From NCBI GenBank assembly GCA_020637195.1, contig JACJWK010000046.1:1-5591 (forward strand): a DNA stretch of 5,591 nt. The letters run 5' to 3'. Shown here piece after piece: positions 5,277-5,591 of this stretch. The DNA is from Microthrixaceae bacterium (GTDB lineage: Bacteria > Actinomycetota > Acidimicrobiia > Acidimicrobiales > DATDAH01). The notes beneath the pieces were generated by a model, which saw nothing but the letters and a program-made list of their open reading frames with translations, was not told the origin of the DNA and made no database searches. A program made the translations under genes and the position numbers. Numbering within the stretch: position 1 is the first letter of the stretch; each line of letters starts with the position of its first letter.

Positions 5277-5591
5277 GCGCCGACGGGCGCCTCGACGCCC
5301 TCGTCGCCCACCTGCGCGAGCACGCGGTGCGCACCGACGGGCCCTACACGCTCAAGTCGGGCCGCCAGAGCGACTGGTTCATCGACGCCAAGGCCACCAC
5401 CTGCTCACCCGAGGGCATGCTGCTCGTGGCCGAGGCCGCCCTCGACGCCATCCCCGCCGAGGCCACCGCCATCGGCGGGCTCACCGTGGGCGCCGACGCC
5501 ATGGCGTACTCGATCGCCGCCGTCGCCGCGACGCGGGGCCGGATGCTGCGCAGCTTCACCGTCCGCAAGGAGGCCAAGGCCGGGGGCACCG
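5273..5591 (+). CDS. pyrE: Orotate phosphoribosyltransferase PyrE, N-terminal part (3' truncated by window edge)
   Basis: PyrE transfers the phosphoribosyl group of PRPP to orotate, giving OMP, the fifth step of pyrimidine synthesis. From GTG 5273 the frame is open to the window edge, 106 codons without interruption. Recognisable segments are LVAHLREHAVRTDGPYTLKS followed by GRQSDWFIDAKATT (substrate-binding N-terminal part), then TAIGGLTVGADAMAYSIAA and LRSFTVRKEAKAGGT, the Lys-rich loop typical of OPRTases. The PRPP-binding signature would lie beyond the edge. The GTG start is chosen because protein similarity begins about 18 codons later and no other start is better placed; the ribosome binding site is weak (GAGCGGG about 5 bases upstream). 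It lies 91 bases after purM with a large hairpin between, so it may be read from the purine transcript or from its own promoter. Confidence 0.93.
   Translation, partial: MSADGRLDALVAHLREHAVRTDGPYTLKSGRQSDWFIDAKATTCSPEGMLLVAEAALDAIPAEATAIGGLTVGADAMAYSIAAVAATRGRMLRSFTVRKEAKAGGT

Noticed and set aside
1..5591. CRISPR array, tRNA or rRNA genes, insertion sequence, integrase or attachment sites
   Set aside because: No spaced direct repeats, tRNA-like cloverleaf, rRNA signature, transposase motif or flanking duplication was seen on either strand.

Overview
The window looks like chromosomal DNA from a very GC-rich actinobacterium. An Acidimicrobiia-like lineage is my best guess, from codon bias, GTG starts and gene content, but no 16S or marker search was possible. 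It holds part of the late purine and pyrimidine biosynthesis genes: purL (3' end), purF, purM and pyrE (5' end), all on the + strand. A two-gene minus-strand block, an SDR-family oxidoreductase followed by a secreted SGNH/GDSL hydrolase, lies between purL and purF.

Layout: 3-536 purL C-terminus; 537-611 short gap between convergent genes with no clear terminator; 612-1531 (minus) SGNH hydrolase with a C-terminal cysteine-containing module; 1543-2308 (minus) SDR oxidoreductase; about 2309-2478 divergent intergenic region with a possible purF promoter and inverted repeats; 2479-4092 purF; 4100-4151 a 52-bp palindrome overlapping the purM start; 4136-5181 purM; 5182-5272 spacer with a 20-bp-stem hairpin; 5273-end pyrE.

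PurF commits PRPP to purine synthesis. PurL makes FGAM and PurM cyclises it to AIR. PyrE uses PRPP to make OMP in the pyrimidine pathway. The + strand genes are therefore a plausible nucleotide-synthesis unit. The SDR/SGNH pair has no evident link to it.

A striking property is that every gene portion between about 1240 and 4350 is broken by many 1-2 base indels, on both strands and in unrelated genes. The sequence outside that interval reads cleanly. Conserved residues are all recoverable by changing frame, and some indels occur as nearby +1/-1 pairs. I read this as an unpolished, low-coverage assembly segment rather than gene decay. Long single open frames inside the zone do not represent real proteins.

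I found no new multi-gene system. The most unusual elements are the two large palindromes, at the purF/purM and purM/pyrE junctions.
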